From positions 649,501 through 713,500 of the forward strand of contig BROG01000078.1 in assembly GCA_030159075.1 (NCBI GenBank): DNA of 64,000 bases. The letters run 5' to 3'. The translations under genes were made by a program, and so were the position numbers. Position 1 is the first letter of the stretch; the number at the start of each line of letters is the position of its first letter. The notes under the pieces are model-generated. The model searched no databases, was not told the origin of the DNA, and was given only the letters and a program-made list of their open reading frames with translations. Origin of the DNA: Atrina japonica. Lineage: Eukaryota; Mollusca; Bivalvia; Pterioida; Pinnidae. Below are positions 21,310-33,150 of the stretch, one piece after another.

Positions 21310-22400
21310 CATTTGACTGACAAGAGGAATGTCCCAAGTTTGATTCCAGGTACCTGGTCATTCATGGTAGTGATTGTTCCATTGCCAAGCACTCCACATA
21401 CGAAGTAAAGTATATAATGAATGGTAAAATAAATCTTGTACGGTATTAGGTAAAAATCACTCATCCAAATCTATTTTTACGAGTTGATGGAACATCAACG
21501 CAGTTACATTGTATGTTATGCTAAGTTGTTTATTGGGAACAAGTCAAAGCACATTTTGCAGTATGGCGTTAATAACACATTATATTGACCGGAAATTAAA
21601 CATGTATGTGCATTTCAGCGACATAAACTCAACTTCAGGATTGAAATTTCCAAATCACACTTTTATTCATATATTTTTGCTTTTTAATATGATAAAAATA
21701 TACTAACATTTCGCTGGAAAATGTAGGTCTACAAGACTTGTTGAAATATATGCTATTAAAGGTCAGTTCAGCGTCCTTTATGAATTTTGAGATATTATAA
21801 ATTTGCTTTAGAATGTTACTTTTCAATTTTATTTTTTTTGCCATTATACTCTTGTAATAGAATTGACAATCAAAGCAATAGACTGGACTGTTAACAATTC
21901 TTGCCCACCATTAATATGCAATTGAGTTTTGGTCAAGTTTCCCTTACTGTGTATTGGCAAGATTTAGCTGTGAAGTTGGACATAGAAGTTGCATCATTTC
22001 TCATTCATGTGATCTTAACTGACGAGAAACTGTTGGCAGTCTTTGAAGTTGGGAAAATGTTTTACATGTACATGTACATGTAGGCTACTGATAGGAAGTA
22101 TAGCAGTAAGAGTTTGATGAAATGATGTTTATATGCACACTATTTTATAATCATATTGTTGATCTATGTAGTTTGTTGCATAATAAATAAGCCATCAGTA
22201 CTCACATTAGGCCAAATGTCTGACCCGATTTTTTTTAGTTACTTTTCTTGTAAAACCTAATTTTACCGAATTAAAAATTATTCAGTATACCGAGTGTATT
22301 GTACCTCATTAAAACTTACGATTGCTGTCAACACGTATCAGTACTTTCAGTACTTTGATTTCAGTTAAATCTATCCAATAACTTTCTTTCTACAATTTTC
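21310..22400. other. Spacer, no supported gene
   Basis: AT-rich sequence with a short CATGTACATGTACATGTA tract near 22064. Incidental frames only. Confidence 0.5.
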
Positions 22401-22408
22401 AAAAATTG

Positions 22409-22545
22409 CAAGTTTACTTTGGGAGGACCAATTGTCTCTTCCTGGGTACATTGTAACCAGGTAATGAAGTTCTCTCCTCCACCATTAAAAACTGATCGCC
22501 ACCATATAACTGAAAAAATTTTGCAGTGTGGTATTAAAAACTATT
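22409..22545 (+). mobile_element. SINE B, 3' half
   Basis: GTCTCTTCCTGGGTACATTG, CTCTCCTCCACCATTAAAAA and CCACCATATAACTGAAAAAA match 33290-33375. The tRNA-like head is absent. Confidence 0.7.
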
Positions 22546-22574
22546 CAAAATTCGAAATTTACAATTTTTTTGTT

Positions 22575-22800
22575 GTTGCTGATATTGGGTCTGGTTACAT
22601 GACCCATTCCCAATGCATAAATAAACGCCTTGTATTTTCCCCAGAATTATGCAAAAATTCCCAAATTTAAAATACAAAATGAAATATTTTCTAACAAATG
22701 TCTCAAATTAAGTGTTTTTTATTTTAGTAAAAATGTCATATTTTTTCCCAATTTTCTGGACACAGAATTTTTTTGGTAGAAAAATCTCTGAATATATGCT
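22575..22800 (+). repeat. Interspersed repeat L, copy 2
   Basis: GATATTGGGTCTGGTTACAT, CCCATTCCCAATGCATAAAT, ATTATGCAAAAATTCCCAAA and ACAAATGTCTCAAATTAAG follow the same order as 8020-8200. Confidence 0.55.
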
Positions 22801-23430
22801 GCTATTAATATACAATGTCTAGGTTCTGTCTGGGTGAGAACTTAATTTTAGTGGGTAGATCTATTAGGAATAAATCTAAATTATTGGTATTGATAGATTT
22901 CTGTTCCAAGTGTGCTATGTATCACATGGCTTTATATCAACATTTTGTTAGCTCTTTTTAAGGGGAATTTAGCCGTGCTTTCCAAAAAAAAAAAAAAAAT
23001 TATTACATTTTTAAATTCTTATATTCCTATATACTGTACATATGTATCTTGTGAAAATATGGTCGGGTCAAGGGTCAAATACATATATAAATAGTAAGGT
23101 TGAATTTTAAATAATTTGCAAACAAATAATTCCCAAAATGGGGTTCTCAATCAATTTTCACAAAATAATATAGCAATGTAAGACTTTTTATGCCTGGTTA
23201 TATCACTTTTGTTATTGTACATCAATCTATGTACATGTACTAAAAAATATGAAATTGTTTTGGGGAAAAATGCAGTTAATAACTTTTTAATGACCCTCAC
23301 TAGAATTGGTAATAAAATATCTTATCTGTTTACTGTTTGTTGATGTTACAGTTTATTAGCTATAAAAAGAAAAGGTTAATTGTTTAAGAAGATGGGACAT
23401 ATTACAAGTACATTAGTGTTTTTCTGTGAA

Positions 23431-23438
<8 letters not shown>

Positions 23439-23461
<23 letters not shown>

Positions 23462-23464
23462 GGG
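23439..23464 (+). repeat. Poly-G run of 26
   Basis: There are twenty-six consecutive G after CCC. It can form G-quadruplex structures and is prone to length error in assembly. It lies directly before repeat K copy 3. Confidence 0.95.
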
Positions 23465-23469
23465 TGCCA

Positions 23470-23690
23470 TTAGCGGTACATTTAGGAATTTTAACTTGAA
23501 TTTGTGTCAAATTGGGAAAAACTATTTACACCCATGGAAATCTAAATGTAATGGATTATCATTTATAAATGCAGTTTCCTTTACATTAATTTTTTTCTTT
23601 GCCTCAACACCACATTGGGAAGTTTTTTCACCAAATTGGGAAAAAAAAAATCCTGTATATAAAAATAGGCCTGTATTATACATGTATATA
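23470..23690 (+). repeat. Interspersed repeat K, copy 3
   Basis: TTGTGTCAAATTGGGAAAAA, CCATGGAAATCTAAATGTAA, GCAGTTTCCTTTACATTAAT and CACCAAATTGGGAAAAA match the copy at 7373. The 109-codon frame from 23433 runs through the poly-G and this repeat and is an artefact. Confidence 0.6.
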
Positions 23691-23759
23691 CTAAGTAATT
23701 GCAACTTTGACACAGAAATTTGCTTGCAATTGGGTTCCAGCGGGGCTCAAAACTGTGAG

Positions 23760-24515
23760 TAAAATGTTTTTAATACTGGTTATTTTACATTTCGTATTCC
23801 GTATTTCGTATACGGGGTCAAAAGGTTTCTATAACCAATATCACCTCTTACTGACATCTTCAAAATCCCTGTGCCTACTTTATGTCGTATATAGGCAATT
23901 ATGTGAGGTGGGCAAATCTAATATTGTCAGATTGTAACAGTTAGGTTTTAGCAGGATTTTACTTGTCAGCAGTTTTGATATATAGCGAGATTACATGCAA
24001 AAGGTATTGATTATCAGTTAAGCCGTGCATTGGCTCTCGAAATTGATGACTATGAAAATGATGACTAGGAATGACCGGTGGTGTTTCTTTTGTGTCTTCA
24101 TACCGTCATGTTTCCGATTTGGCTTGTTAAAGAGTGGTCAAGGTTAGGGTAGTTTCCGCTCAGTTCCATCTTTCTATCATCAGCATTAACTAGCTAGATT
24201 TTTGAAGATTTTTTTCTATCCCTGTATCCTGTGAATACAATGTGTGTATTGATTGGTGTCATTGTTACATGTAGATTCAGCAATCATTTTGGGAAGACAG
24301 TTACAATTGGTCACTCTATAAAACAGAAACAAATTTTTTTCTTGATTGCAAATCAAAATTGGTCATTTAGACCAATGAATGGCATAACCTATGAATATTT
24401 TGATGAGAGAATGGATTACTTTGTACAATGTAAATGCATGGATATTTTCAAAATATTTGACACTTTAACTACCCCCAGGTCTAGACTAATTAATAAAATT
24501 TTGTTTTTTAAAAAA
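23760..24515. other. Spacer, no supported gene
   Basis: A 95-codon frame (24231-24518) has no recognisable domain. Its composition matches surrounding noncoding sequence. Confidence 0.45.
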
Positions 24516-24521
24516 TAATAT

Positions 24522-24812
24522 CTGACGTTCCACAGGAATTTTTCCATAATATGGAGATGTTATCAGCTTTATGTGAAGTGCCACAAATTTTGGACTGTGA
24601 TATGGACTGACCACAATGCATGCCATTGTCTGCCCTGACACAGAACTTGGGTTTTAAGTTGGATCCGAAAGATGTGTGGCTTTCTTGTAAATCTTATGTT
24701 GAATGCTTGGCAAAGGAACAGACACCACCTTAAGCATGACCCAGTAATGGATGTCGACCCCAAAGACATTCAGATTGTAGTCTAATGCTCTACCATTAGA
24801 CCGCTACAAGGA
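24522..24812 (-). mobile_element. SINE A-like, full length, old
   Basis: On the minus strand the head reads GCGGTCTAATGGTAGAGC (box A like), then GGGGTCGACATCC (box B like). About 200 bp on come CACAAATTTTGGACTGTG-type and TGGAACGTCAGA-type words in reverse, corresponding to the SINE A end. Identity to 13492 is low, so this may be a sister subfamily with a different tRNA head. Confidence 0.6.
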
Positions 24813-24845
24813 GTTCACTTTACTGCAAGTCTCCAAACTTTTGTA

Positions 24846-25028
24846 CAGTAAAACCTGATTTAGCAACCACCTGTGTATAAAGACCACCTGGTCACAAAGA
24901 CAATTTTTTTTTGCTGTCCCCAATAGTACCATTTGTGTACAAATCAACCTCTATATAAAGACCACCTCCCTATAAAGACCTTGTTTACTTGTGTCTCTAA
25001 GGTGGTTGTTATATGCCAAGTTTCACTG
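24846..25028. mobile_element. AACCTG/GACCACC MITE, complete
   Basis: CAGTAAAACCTGATTTAGCA opens and GCCAAGTTTCACTG closes the element, with TA outside both ends. TATAAAGACCACCTCCCTAT is inside. It is 183 bp. Confidence 0.75.
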
Positions 25029-25149
25029 TATTATCCTCCAGGCAAACTTTTTAGATTGAAGTTTAAAAAAAAAAACAGACTAAAGTTACAAGTTTTTTCA
25101 TCAGAAGTTAAGAATATACAGATCAAACTTGCTAAGTAACAGATATACA

Positions 25150-26940
25150 AGTTGAGAACATTTAGAAAACTGGCGATGGATCTAAAACAAAACTATCAAT
25201 ATATGTATACACTAGATTTTGTAATGTTTTTCTCCAAATTTTAGCAACATAATAGATAACTTCTTATCCATGGAACAAGCTCCAAATTAAAATTAATACT
25301 AACTTTACTGTCACATTAAGTACATGTATGTGTGTCAATATTTTTTAAAAGATGTTTTTATTTTGATGGTGCTTTATGCTATTAATTAAAAATTGTTATG
25401 CGTCTGTCCGTCTGTAAACGTCTCACAATAACCTTACTTTGCCTTTATGAATCCTTAAAAAAAAATTAAACAATGTTTGGTTCCAATTGAAAACTAAGCA
25501 CCTTTTGATTTTGATTTCTGTCCTTATCAATTATGGGACTATATTCATTAAATTTGTCAAAAAATTGACATGTCTTGATGATTCTTACCATTTTGACTCG
25601 TATCATAAGGGAGGTAAGGAATTTTATTTGTTAAAATTTGACAAAGATTAGACATGTTTGACAAGAATTCAAGTTTGGGTTCAAGAATCCCTATGGAATT
25701 TTTACATAATGTTTTGTTGCATGAATTCAGGCTAGGAACCTGTCAGTTTTTGTAATTTTGACATTTGCCATTATGGTTATATCATGGTGGCCAAATTGAA
25801 ATGTGAGAAGAAAAAAAGAAATGGTTAAATTTTTACCAGGAAGAAAGCAATTCAGCCTTACACAAGTAAACTAATAAACTTTCTCACAAAATCAGCGTAG
25901 ATCCAGCAGGGCTTGAACCCACACCGTGGCACACTGATGAGAGATTACAGACTTTTTGGTTTAATTTGTAATGCTCTGGATCCACTTTACCACAAAGGAT
26001 CCACCCCAATTCAACATAAAGCATAAAAGCTGTACAGTACCTAGATATCTGTCGTGAGAATTTTTTAAAGTAGAAAATATGATAAGCTTTGTTTTGGTTT
26101 TTCTTTTAACATTCTGGGTTCAAGGGTCACTAAACTATACACATTACAAATATCAACTTTGTGTAGGTGAGTACACAAATTCATTAGCATTTGTAGGAAT
26201 GTAGGTCATGTTTATCAGGTAAACAGGGTAAGTTGTCCCAGGTGTAATTCAATCTCAGGTGTAACAGTGTCACTTTCACTCATTGTGTAAGGTCAATGCA
26301 TTTTAGCAAACATTCCAAAATATTTAGAATATTAGGAAATGTAAGGTAAAGGTCAAAAGGTTAAATTCTTTTTCGTATCACATAGTGACACTTCGTTCTA
26401 GAGGTAATCAGTAATATGTGTATCAAGTTTTTCATTCGGTAAATGAGCCGAATCTGCAATAAAGGGATGAATAACACAAGTACAGTCAGTTCTTGATAAG
26501 CGCCACATTTTGTTATTAAAAAATTATGGCGATATACATGTATCAAGTTTGACCATGACTTCCATATCTGGGGAACCACTCCCATATCTTGGGGGAACGT
26601 TCTTTGATATCATAGATATATCTTTAATGAACAGAAAACAAAAACAGGACACCAGCTCATACGAAGTAATGATCTTTGAAATGGACATTTGTTTTAAAAA
26701 TATGAATGGTGGATGGGGGAAATGAATTTGGCGTTATAAAGAATTAAATTTTATATGGCAGGAAAAACTTTCCTGTAAAAATGTGGCATTTTTGTTTTTA
26801 GAATGGTGATGAATCGAGTGGCAATAATTCAAGAATTGACTGTATGTATATTCTGTAGAGGATGGGGAATAAAATAAAGTTGAAAACAAACATATTTATT
26901 ATAAGCAGAGGTAAAAAAAAGATATAAATAAACTCTAGCA
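25150..26940. other. Spacer, no supported gene
   Basis: A short GCGTCTGTCCGTCTGTAAAC word near 25400 resembles the 5' part of helentron-like repeats, but no terminus is present. Frames at 26361, 26510 and 26798 are without recognisable content. Confidence 0.45.
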
Positions 26941-26952
26941 GCCAGCTGGTAT

Positions 26953-27435
26953 AGTAGAACTTTGATGAGTCCAACTTCAATGAGTCAAATTTCTCGATGT
27001 TTCGAACTATTCACAAAGTCCAAAAGAAATTTGTTATTTAACTTATAAACGTTTTATAATTAGAACTTTTATGAGTCCAATTTCTCAATGTTTGGAACAA
27101 ATTTTTGGGCGGATTTCTATAACAAAGAAAATTCCTACATATGATTTGAGGTCAAAATTTACATGTGTACAAAATTGCCCTTCGATTATTCTAGATCTTC
27201 TCCTTCTCATGAACGCTGAATGTTTTCATTTCACAAAAGTTAAGTTAAATTTAGCACAAATTATTAATCATAATGACCATATACGTCTTAAATGGTTTCG
27301 AAGCAGTCATATACACCTTATAGAACCTGTGAAACCAAATACGTATGGTTCTCAGTTACCATCCATGACTCAAAGTCCCGATGTTTCGAACTTTTCAAGG
27401 TGGATTCTTGAACTTTGACTCATAGAAGTTCTACT
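26953..27435. mobile_element. Pogo/Tigger-like TCGAA element, short copy
   Basis: AGTAGAACTTTGATGAGTCC at the left and GACTCATAGAAGTTCTACT at the right are diverged inverted ends matching 19022-20034. ATTTCTCGATGTTTCGAACT follows the left end, as in the longer copy. It is 483 bp. The 115-codon frame at 27071 spans it and has no transposase motif that I can see. Confidence 0.75.
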
Positions 27436-27439
27436 TTAC

Positions 27440-28300
27440 ATGTACCATGCCCTACCTTAAATTGAAATCTACCTGTCATGATTAGGTATATGTAGCTTTG
27501 TATTACAGGGGCATGTTGTGTTGTTTTTCTTTTTTTTTTTCTCTCTTCTTTACTAGATTTACATAGATTGATATACAATAACAACAAAGAGGTATACACT
27601 ACATGTATGCATAGGCATTACAATTCGTAAATTCCTATATCTAATCTTTTGTGAAAATTACTTGAGAAAAGCCAGGTTTGGAAGTTTTACAATTGCAATT
27701 GATCTTACTATTTGTATATGAATACCACACTGGATCTGACCTTATTTTCACAAAATATATAGGAATATATGATTTTTTTATGCCTGTGTGTAGCTCTTAT
27801 TTTTACATCAAGTACAAGTAGTAAAAATTGAAAAAATCGAAATAAATTTTAGGTAAACACAGCTAATGTCCCTTTGAATTGTTTGATTGTTGTTTTAAAT
27901 TCTGCTAAAACTTTTGTATTTATCGATATATGGACTTATAATATGACTCGTGGATTTTCCGTTCACTGATTGGTTGTAACTATGGCAATTTGTATTGATA
28001 AATCCGAGTATCAATCTAAGAAGCACTACTTTCATTCATTCGACAGTCCAGAGGGCCGTTGATTGTTATGTCGCCCTCTCGTGCTTCCGTTCTTGTCCTA
28101 TTTGTATAAGCATATACATGTATGACTGTATGACACAAATGCATAAACCAATGAAAAACCGGCTCTCATTTAACCATCGCTCTTAATCATTCATAAAAAA
28201 GAACACCCTATAGCCAAATATTTTGAAAATCGTTCAGTGCAGGAGATAAACATTAAATGTGAATCAAGATTTTTTGTCTCACATTTTGAAATGGTCATAC
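27440..28300. other. Spacer, no supported gene
   Basis: AT-rich sequence with one somewhat less AT-rich patch at 28020-28110. A half-match to the CTCF core on the minus strand (GAGGGCGAC near 28070) is too short to call. Confidence 0.45.
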
Positions 28301-28306
28301 AAAAAA

Positions 28307-28451
28307 ACAATTACTGACTTTCGTTTGGGGTGACATAAGAATTTATCAGCCCAAAGAAACATGATATTGACTTCGGCTTCACCTCAGTCAATATCATGTT
28401 TCTTTTGACTGATAAATCCTTATGTCATCCTCAACCAAAGTCAATAACTGT
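28307..28451. repeat. Foldback: 65-bp inverted arms, 15-bp loop
   Basis: The left arm (28307-28371) and right arm (28387-28451) are reverse complements at roughly 80-85 percent. They include AAGAAACATGATATTGAC against GTCAATATCATGTTTCTT. The spacer is TTCGGCTTCACCTCA. It could be a foldback transposon, a MITE with near-complete TIRs, or a cruciform-forming palindrome. Confidence 0.9.
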
Positions 28452-28548
28452 ATAATGTCATTTAGCCACAGGTGACATACTACAAATTTTTACCTGCTTA
28501 ATGGCTTTAACCTAATATGTTGAGCATTGCTTTTTGGTCTAAAGAATC

Positions 28549-28556
28549 ATATATAT

Positions 28557-28626
<70 letters not shown>
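28549..28626. repeat. (TA)n microsatellite
   Basis: About 60 bp of pure AT dinucleotide is flanked by TACATG and GTGTGTATT. Confidence 0.95.
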
Positions 28627-29041
28627 ATTCAATGGACATTTTTTTTTTTTTCTTTTTGCTGCTGAATGTGTCATTGTGTGATATTATTACAGGGAGACTC
28701 GGTACAAAAACATGAGTAAACATGCCAATTTTGTTTGGCTGAATGTGTGTGAATATAACATTTTACAAGGAGATGTAGTACAAAAACGTGAGCAAATATA
28801 CCTAATTCAGTTTCTACTATCACTTTCAATATCAACTTAACACATTTCCCATGCTAAGTGTCACTTGACTTCTATTCATATTTTGAGATATGGTAAATTT
28901 TCTCAGAACAAAACAACAATATCCCCATTTTCCTTTTTTCTGGTCTTTTAAGTAGGATCTGTAACCCCTTTAAGGTATCAGATATCAGACAGTATGCAGC
29001 TATAGAACAAGAGATATTCTGTATGCACGGCATACATGTTC

Positions 29042-29182
29042 TATATCTGGTTTGTCTTCAGATACTTCCCTTTATCCAAACATTCATTTCTTAAAGTGCA
29101 CATGTTTGCAAATGACGCTGCTTTAAATCTTGGTGATGATAACATTATTAATACTTTGAAATCTGATATTTCCGAAGCTTAG
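29042..29182 (+). pseudogene. LINE reverse-transcriptase relic (catalytic-box region)
   Basis: Frame from 29060 reads RYFPLSKHSFLKVHMFAND, then AALNLGDDNIINTLKSDISEA, ending at TAG (29180-29182). The arrangement PL...K.HMF[A][ND]D..AL, followed by a helix ending KSDI, matches reverse-transcriptase motif C of non-LTR retrotransposons. There the consensus is F/YADD. Here the second aspartate pair reads AND, an inactivating-type change. Upstream and downstream frames are broken by stops, so this is a dead fragment. It is the only trace of the LINE machinery needed to move the SINEs in this window. CR1-, L2- or RTE-type cannot be decided from about 40 residues. Confidence 0.5.
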
Positions 29183-29427
29183 ATATAAGTGAAATATATA
29201 TGATAAAGTAGAAAAAAGTGTTATTGTTAAAGATGCAAGTTTTATTCTTAGCGAGAAAAATGTCCCATCTGTTTAACCAATTGAAACTGATCACATTTTG
29301 GATAACTAATAACTATACCAGAGGGACAACTTGGCTTAATCCAGTTTCAGATTAGAATGATGGTGACCAAGAACTTCAAAAGAATAAGCTATAAGTACCT
29401 TAAATGTGGATTCGTAAAAAAAAAAAT

Positions 29428-29535
29428 TCCCAGATTAACTAGCTAGAGGCCGGTGGTTTTGTGTGGCGAATATTGTAACTGACCGTCACCACATTACTGA
29501 AAAGTTGTTGAATGTGGCATAAAATATTGTTCAAA
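29428..29535 (+). mobile_element. SINE B 3' end, old
   Basis: AGAGGCCGGTGGTTTTGTGT, CACCACATTACTGAAAAGTT and TGAATGTGGCATAAAATATT parallel the 3' end of the copy at 53813. Confidence 0.55.
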
Positions 29536-29539
29536 CAAA

Positions 29540-30270
29540 AACCAAAGATAAATATTCATTGTTACCCAATAAAACAATTAATGCTCCCTTGACCAGGTTT
29601 TTGACAACAATCGTCTGTCCCAAGCTGTGACTAGTGCTGTCACCTACTCATTTGTATTTATCTATCATGCAGTTCATTCTTGTGTAAAATTTATATAATT
29701 TTGACAATTGATGATTAAATGTAAACATTTTTTTTTTCATGGTTGATCATGTAATACGGTAAGTAACAACATAACATTGTTACAAAGTTAATCATAGTCT
29801 ACTTCTCCTCCCAGCCTGTCTGAAATCGAAGCTTATGAAATGTTTGTTGTTTTTTATGTTTAGCCAATTAAGTGCAGACAGATTATGGACTATTAAAAGT
29901 AAAGTCAATATCAAATATGTATAATGCTTTAAATGCTGAAGGTTATGGTCATTCCAGATAAACTAATTTCCCAGTACTTTTAAAGCCCACACTTTCGTAA
30001 ACATAACTGCCCCTGACAGTATAATGTAAAATGGCTTAAAAACTTAGCTTCAGCATATTAAGTCACCAATCCTTAAATATGCCGCCCGCCTCGGCAATCT
30101 GTCAATGTAAAAACTATGTTATTATTGTCACAGATTTCTTTCAGCACAGATTTATAATTTACGGTTCAACACAGATTTATGATTTACGGTTCATTAAAGT
30201 TGAAATATTGAACAAACTTGAAAATGATTTGTTATTTTGTACTGATATATCGTGTCTATATTTGACAAAA
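29540..30270. other. Spacer; small 24-bp tandem duplication
   Basis: CACAGATTTATAATTTACGG and CACAGATTTATGATTTACGG occur back to back at 30145-30192. Otherwise nothing was recognised. The 83-codon frame at 30079 spans this duplication. Confidence 0.5.
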
Positions 30271-30278
30271 TCAATATA

Positions 30279-30457
30279 CAGTAAAACCTGCTACAGTGGC
30301 TGCCTGTACATAAAGATTACCTGTTTATAAAGGCCAATTTTTTCAAGTCCCTTTACTGCATACTTCAACTAAATTGAACCTGTGTATAAGGATCCCTTGC
30401 ACATAAAGGTCAATATTTTCTGGTCCCTTGGGTGGCCCCTATATATAGGTTTCACTG
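30279..30457. mobile_element. AACCTG/GGCCACC MITE, complete (empty-site reference)
   Basis: CAGTAAAACCTGCTACAGTG opens and TATAGGTTTCACTG closes the element, with TA on both sides. GATTACCTGTTTATAAAGGC is uninterrupted here and shows the target of the nested element at 6741. Confidence 0.8.
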
Positions 30458-30464
30458 TACATGT

Positions 30465-31780
30465 AATTGACATATTAAACATATAGATTATTTAATGACT
30501 TTGAAGGTTCTTTACAATTAAGCACATCTTCAAAATTAATCTTCTCAGTGTTCTATAGTTGAAGACAGGATGCACATTCTAAGAATTAAACAAAATACTT
30601 GGATTGAAAATTCTTTAAAAACAGACAAAACAGACATTTAAATGGTTTACAAGGCTTTGGTACACTATCGTAAACGTCTGAGACGATTTGCCATAACTTA
30701 AGTGTATTTGGCAAAAGTAAAATAATTGATACTCGCAATATTGAGTTCAAATTTCTGTGGGCTGCAAGCCAATGCAAAATCATAGAAGTGTGAAATGGAT
30801 GATGGCAAGCTTTTGATGCTATCAGTGTGTATAAGCAAGGTAGTGAGGAGCGAGGAGTTGTTCTTTTTATTACAGTCATATCTGTCCCTTGAAGATTTTG
30901 TTGTTGTGTTGAATTTATAGAGCTGTCATATATGAGAAATTTATTTTGATATATTCATAAGTAAAAAAAATATTGATATATTGATAAATCTAAAAACTTG
31001 GTACTTCTATAAAATGTATTCAAAATTGAATAAATTCATTATAAGTTTTTTTGAGTTTTATTGTTGTATACTTACATGTATGAATTAAGTATGTGATTGT
31101 CAAGTATTTTGTACATTTGTAGTCATGTATTGCACATATGTACAGTGGTATTTGTGCACAAATGATATTAGGATAGTGATTCCAGTAACCAAAAAAAAAA
31201 AAAAAAAATTTTTCCTCTTTTTCAAAATCTTCCTGGAATGTTTATTCTATCAGTTCCATGTTTTTTTTTTTATTTTGCCTTTTAATGTTTTTATTACTTG
31301 GCAGTACTCCAAATTTGGAAAATTATTTCATTTTGTTATGGATGGGCTTTGTGGATGGCATCTCTCTGAACCTTTCGTATTTTCATGGAATGGAAAGACA
31401 CCACTTCCAAGACAGGAAACATAAAGCTGTTAAAGGTATTAATGGCCGCAAGTTTTTCACGCTGACCTTACGAATCGTATGTATCTCAATATCACAATTT
31501 AATATGCTATAGTCGTGCAACTTCTTATCAAAATTGACCTTTTGAAATTACATATATAACAATGTACAAATAAATAACATGTATAAATTGACCAAATAAA
31601 ACAATAATAATAGTGATCCTTTCATCGTGTTAGCTCCAGACAGTGTTGCTGGGAAAGGTCATAGAAAATGTATCCAAATGACAGACGTTTAACATAAATG
31701 TCACCATTGGCAATTTAATTTAATGATAAACCTGGGAATTATCTGACCAGTGATGAATTTTATGAATCTGATCTTAAAAA
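30465..31780. other. Spacer, no supported gene
   Basis: Frames at 30586-30879 (minus) and 31125-31512 (plus, two overlapping) were read in full and show no recognised domain. An A run at 31191-31208 and a T run at 31260 are present. Confidence 0.5.
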
Positions 31781-31784
31781 AAAC

Positions 31785-32140
31785 TACATTTTAGTTTGTG
31801 GTTTGTGATTACATTCCAGTTGGCAATGGTTTGTAGTTTGTGAATGCAACTCAGTGGGCAATTGTATATGGTGCGTGATAACAGCCCAGTGAGAAATGGT
31901 AGCTAGTTTTTGTGTGATTGCAGCCCAATGGTCTATGGTGAAGGGGTTGTGATTGTGGCCAAGTGGGCACTGATTTATGGTTTGTGATTGCAGCTCAGTG
32001 GGCATTGATTTGTGGTTTTGGTTAAAGCCCAGTGGGCAATGTTTTGTGGTTTATGATTGCAATCCAGTGGGCAATGGTTTGTGGTTTGTGATTGCAGCCA
32101 GGTGGGTAAAGGTTTGTGGTTTGTGATTGCAAATTTGGTT
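31785..32140. repeat. 35-bp minisatellite, about 10 copies
   Basis: The unit is CAGTGGGCAATGGTTTGTGG followed by TTTGTGATTGCAGCC. Copies vary (CCAATGGTC, AAGTGGGCACTG). The minus-strand frame 31784-32005 is the translated repeat, not a gene. Confidence 0.9.
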
Positions 32141-32149
32141 TATTATTCA

Positions 32150-32830
32150 TGCCCAAGGATTCTGTGTGTATTTGTGAAAAAATAAAAGGTCTGTGGTTGA
32201 TTATAATTCAAGTCTGGCCAAGTCATATTTCTCAGTTTTTCTGTACCTTAATATCATATTATTGCATTGTGATAAAATTTCAGTTTTCACCACAGAATGA
32301 AGTACCAGTAGCTGCAGGTAGTGACCGTCCCTTTGCTATATCGATCTCTTACACGGAGTTGACAGTCCTTGCACTCTCGATCAGTCTCTGTCAGCATGTA
32401 AAAAGCAGTCGCAAAAACATGTGGTCTTGTAACCAACAGAATGAGGAAACTTTTCACAAAAATATAGTCCCAGTATTTATAGCCATTTTTAAAAGTATTT
32501 TCACCTCAAATAGTATTTTAAAAACTAAAGATATTATATGTTAAAAGGCAAATAGCTTACATGTATAAAGAGCAAAATCTACAGTGCATTTATTTATTTC
32601 TTCAGTCTTCAAAAATCAAGACGTTGACAGAGATTGATTGATAGTGCTAGGACCAACAATTCTGTGTAAGAGATTGACACTGTATGTTCTTAGTATAAGA
32701 AGGGTTTGTTGGGTGTCTTTTAGACCACACTTTAAATGGAGGTCCTGTGTCACAGCATCGTCGTTAAACCATGGTTTGGAATTGCTATGCTCTCTCCTAC
32801 CCGTGGTCCCCTGCGACCGAAATCTCTCGT
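32150..32830. other. Longest open frame in the window, not supported as a gene
   Basis: A 142-codon plus frame (32116-32544) starts inside the 35-bp array. Residues after about 55 (FSPQNEVPVAAGSDRPFAIS onward) come from unique DNA. A TTTCAG precedes that part at about 32282, and GCAG|GTAGTG follows at 32313. A 34-bp exon is therefore formally possible, but I see no homology. Treat it as noncoding unless transcript evidence exists. Confidence 0.4.
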
Positions 32831-32889
32831 AATTCATGAATATTATTATTCATAAGGCATCAGCCAATGTGAGTAAATAGTGCTCGCAT

Positions 32890-32990
32890 TGGTCCACCAA
32901 TCGGATACATTGTACTATTGAGGTCGTCATTACTGTTCTAATTCAAAGAAGAAGTTGTTTAAAAGCCTCTATCTGATTGGTGGACCAACA
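32890..32990. repeat. Inverted repeat pair, 17-20 bp arms
   Basis: CATTGGTCCACCAATCGGAT near 32889 faces ATCTGATTGGTGGACCAACA near 32969 across about 60 bp. This may be the core of a small MITE whose outer ends have decayed. Confidence 0.6.
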
Positions 32991-33150
32991 CCTTAATTAT
33001 CAACCCCTGAAAAACAATGGACTCTTCTGTAAATCAATGACTAAGACCAGTCCAAATGTGTGTTTAGGGGTGAATCAGTTAAAGAACTATCACTCTATCA
33101 GTATCAATTCTTAGCACTGGTCTAATTTTTTGGCACTTCTACAGGCCTTA

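Noticed and set aside
23433..23762. 109-codon frame with poly-Gly start
   Set aside because: It runs through the poly-G tract and an interspersed repeat.
28064..28082. CTCF-like site on the minus strand
   Set aside because: GAGGGCGAC matches the core only partly and the flanking consensus is missing.
30586..30879. Possible retroelement coding fragment on the minus strand
   Set aside because: Both strands were read; no RT, endonuclease or transposase motif was found.
32116..32544. 142-codon frame, the longest in the window
   Set aside because: It starts inside a minisatellite, has no recognisable domain, and this length is expected by chance in AT-rich DNA read in six frames over 64 kb.
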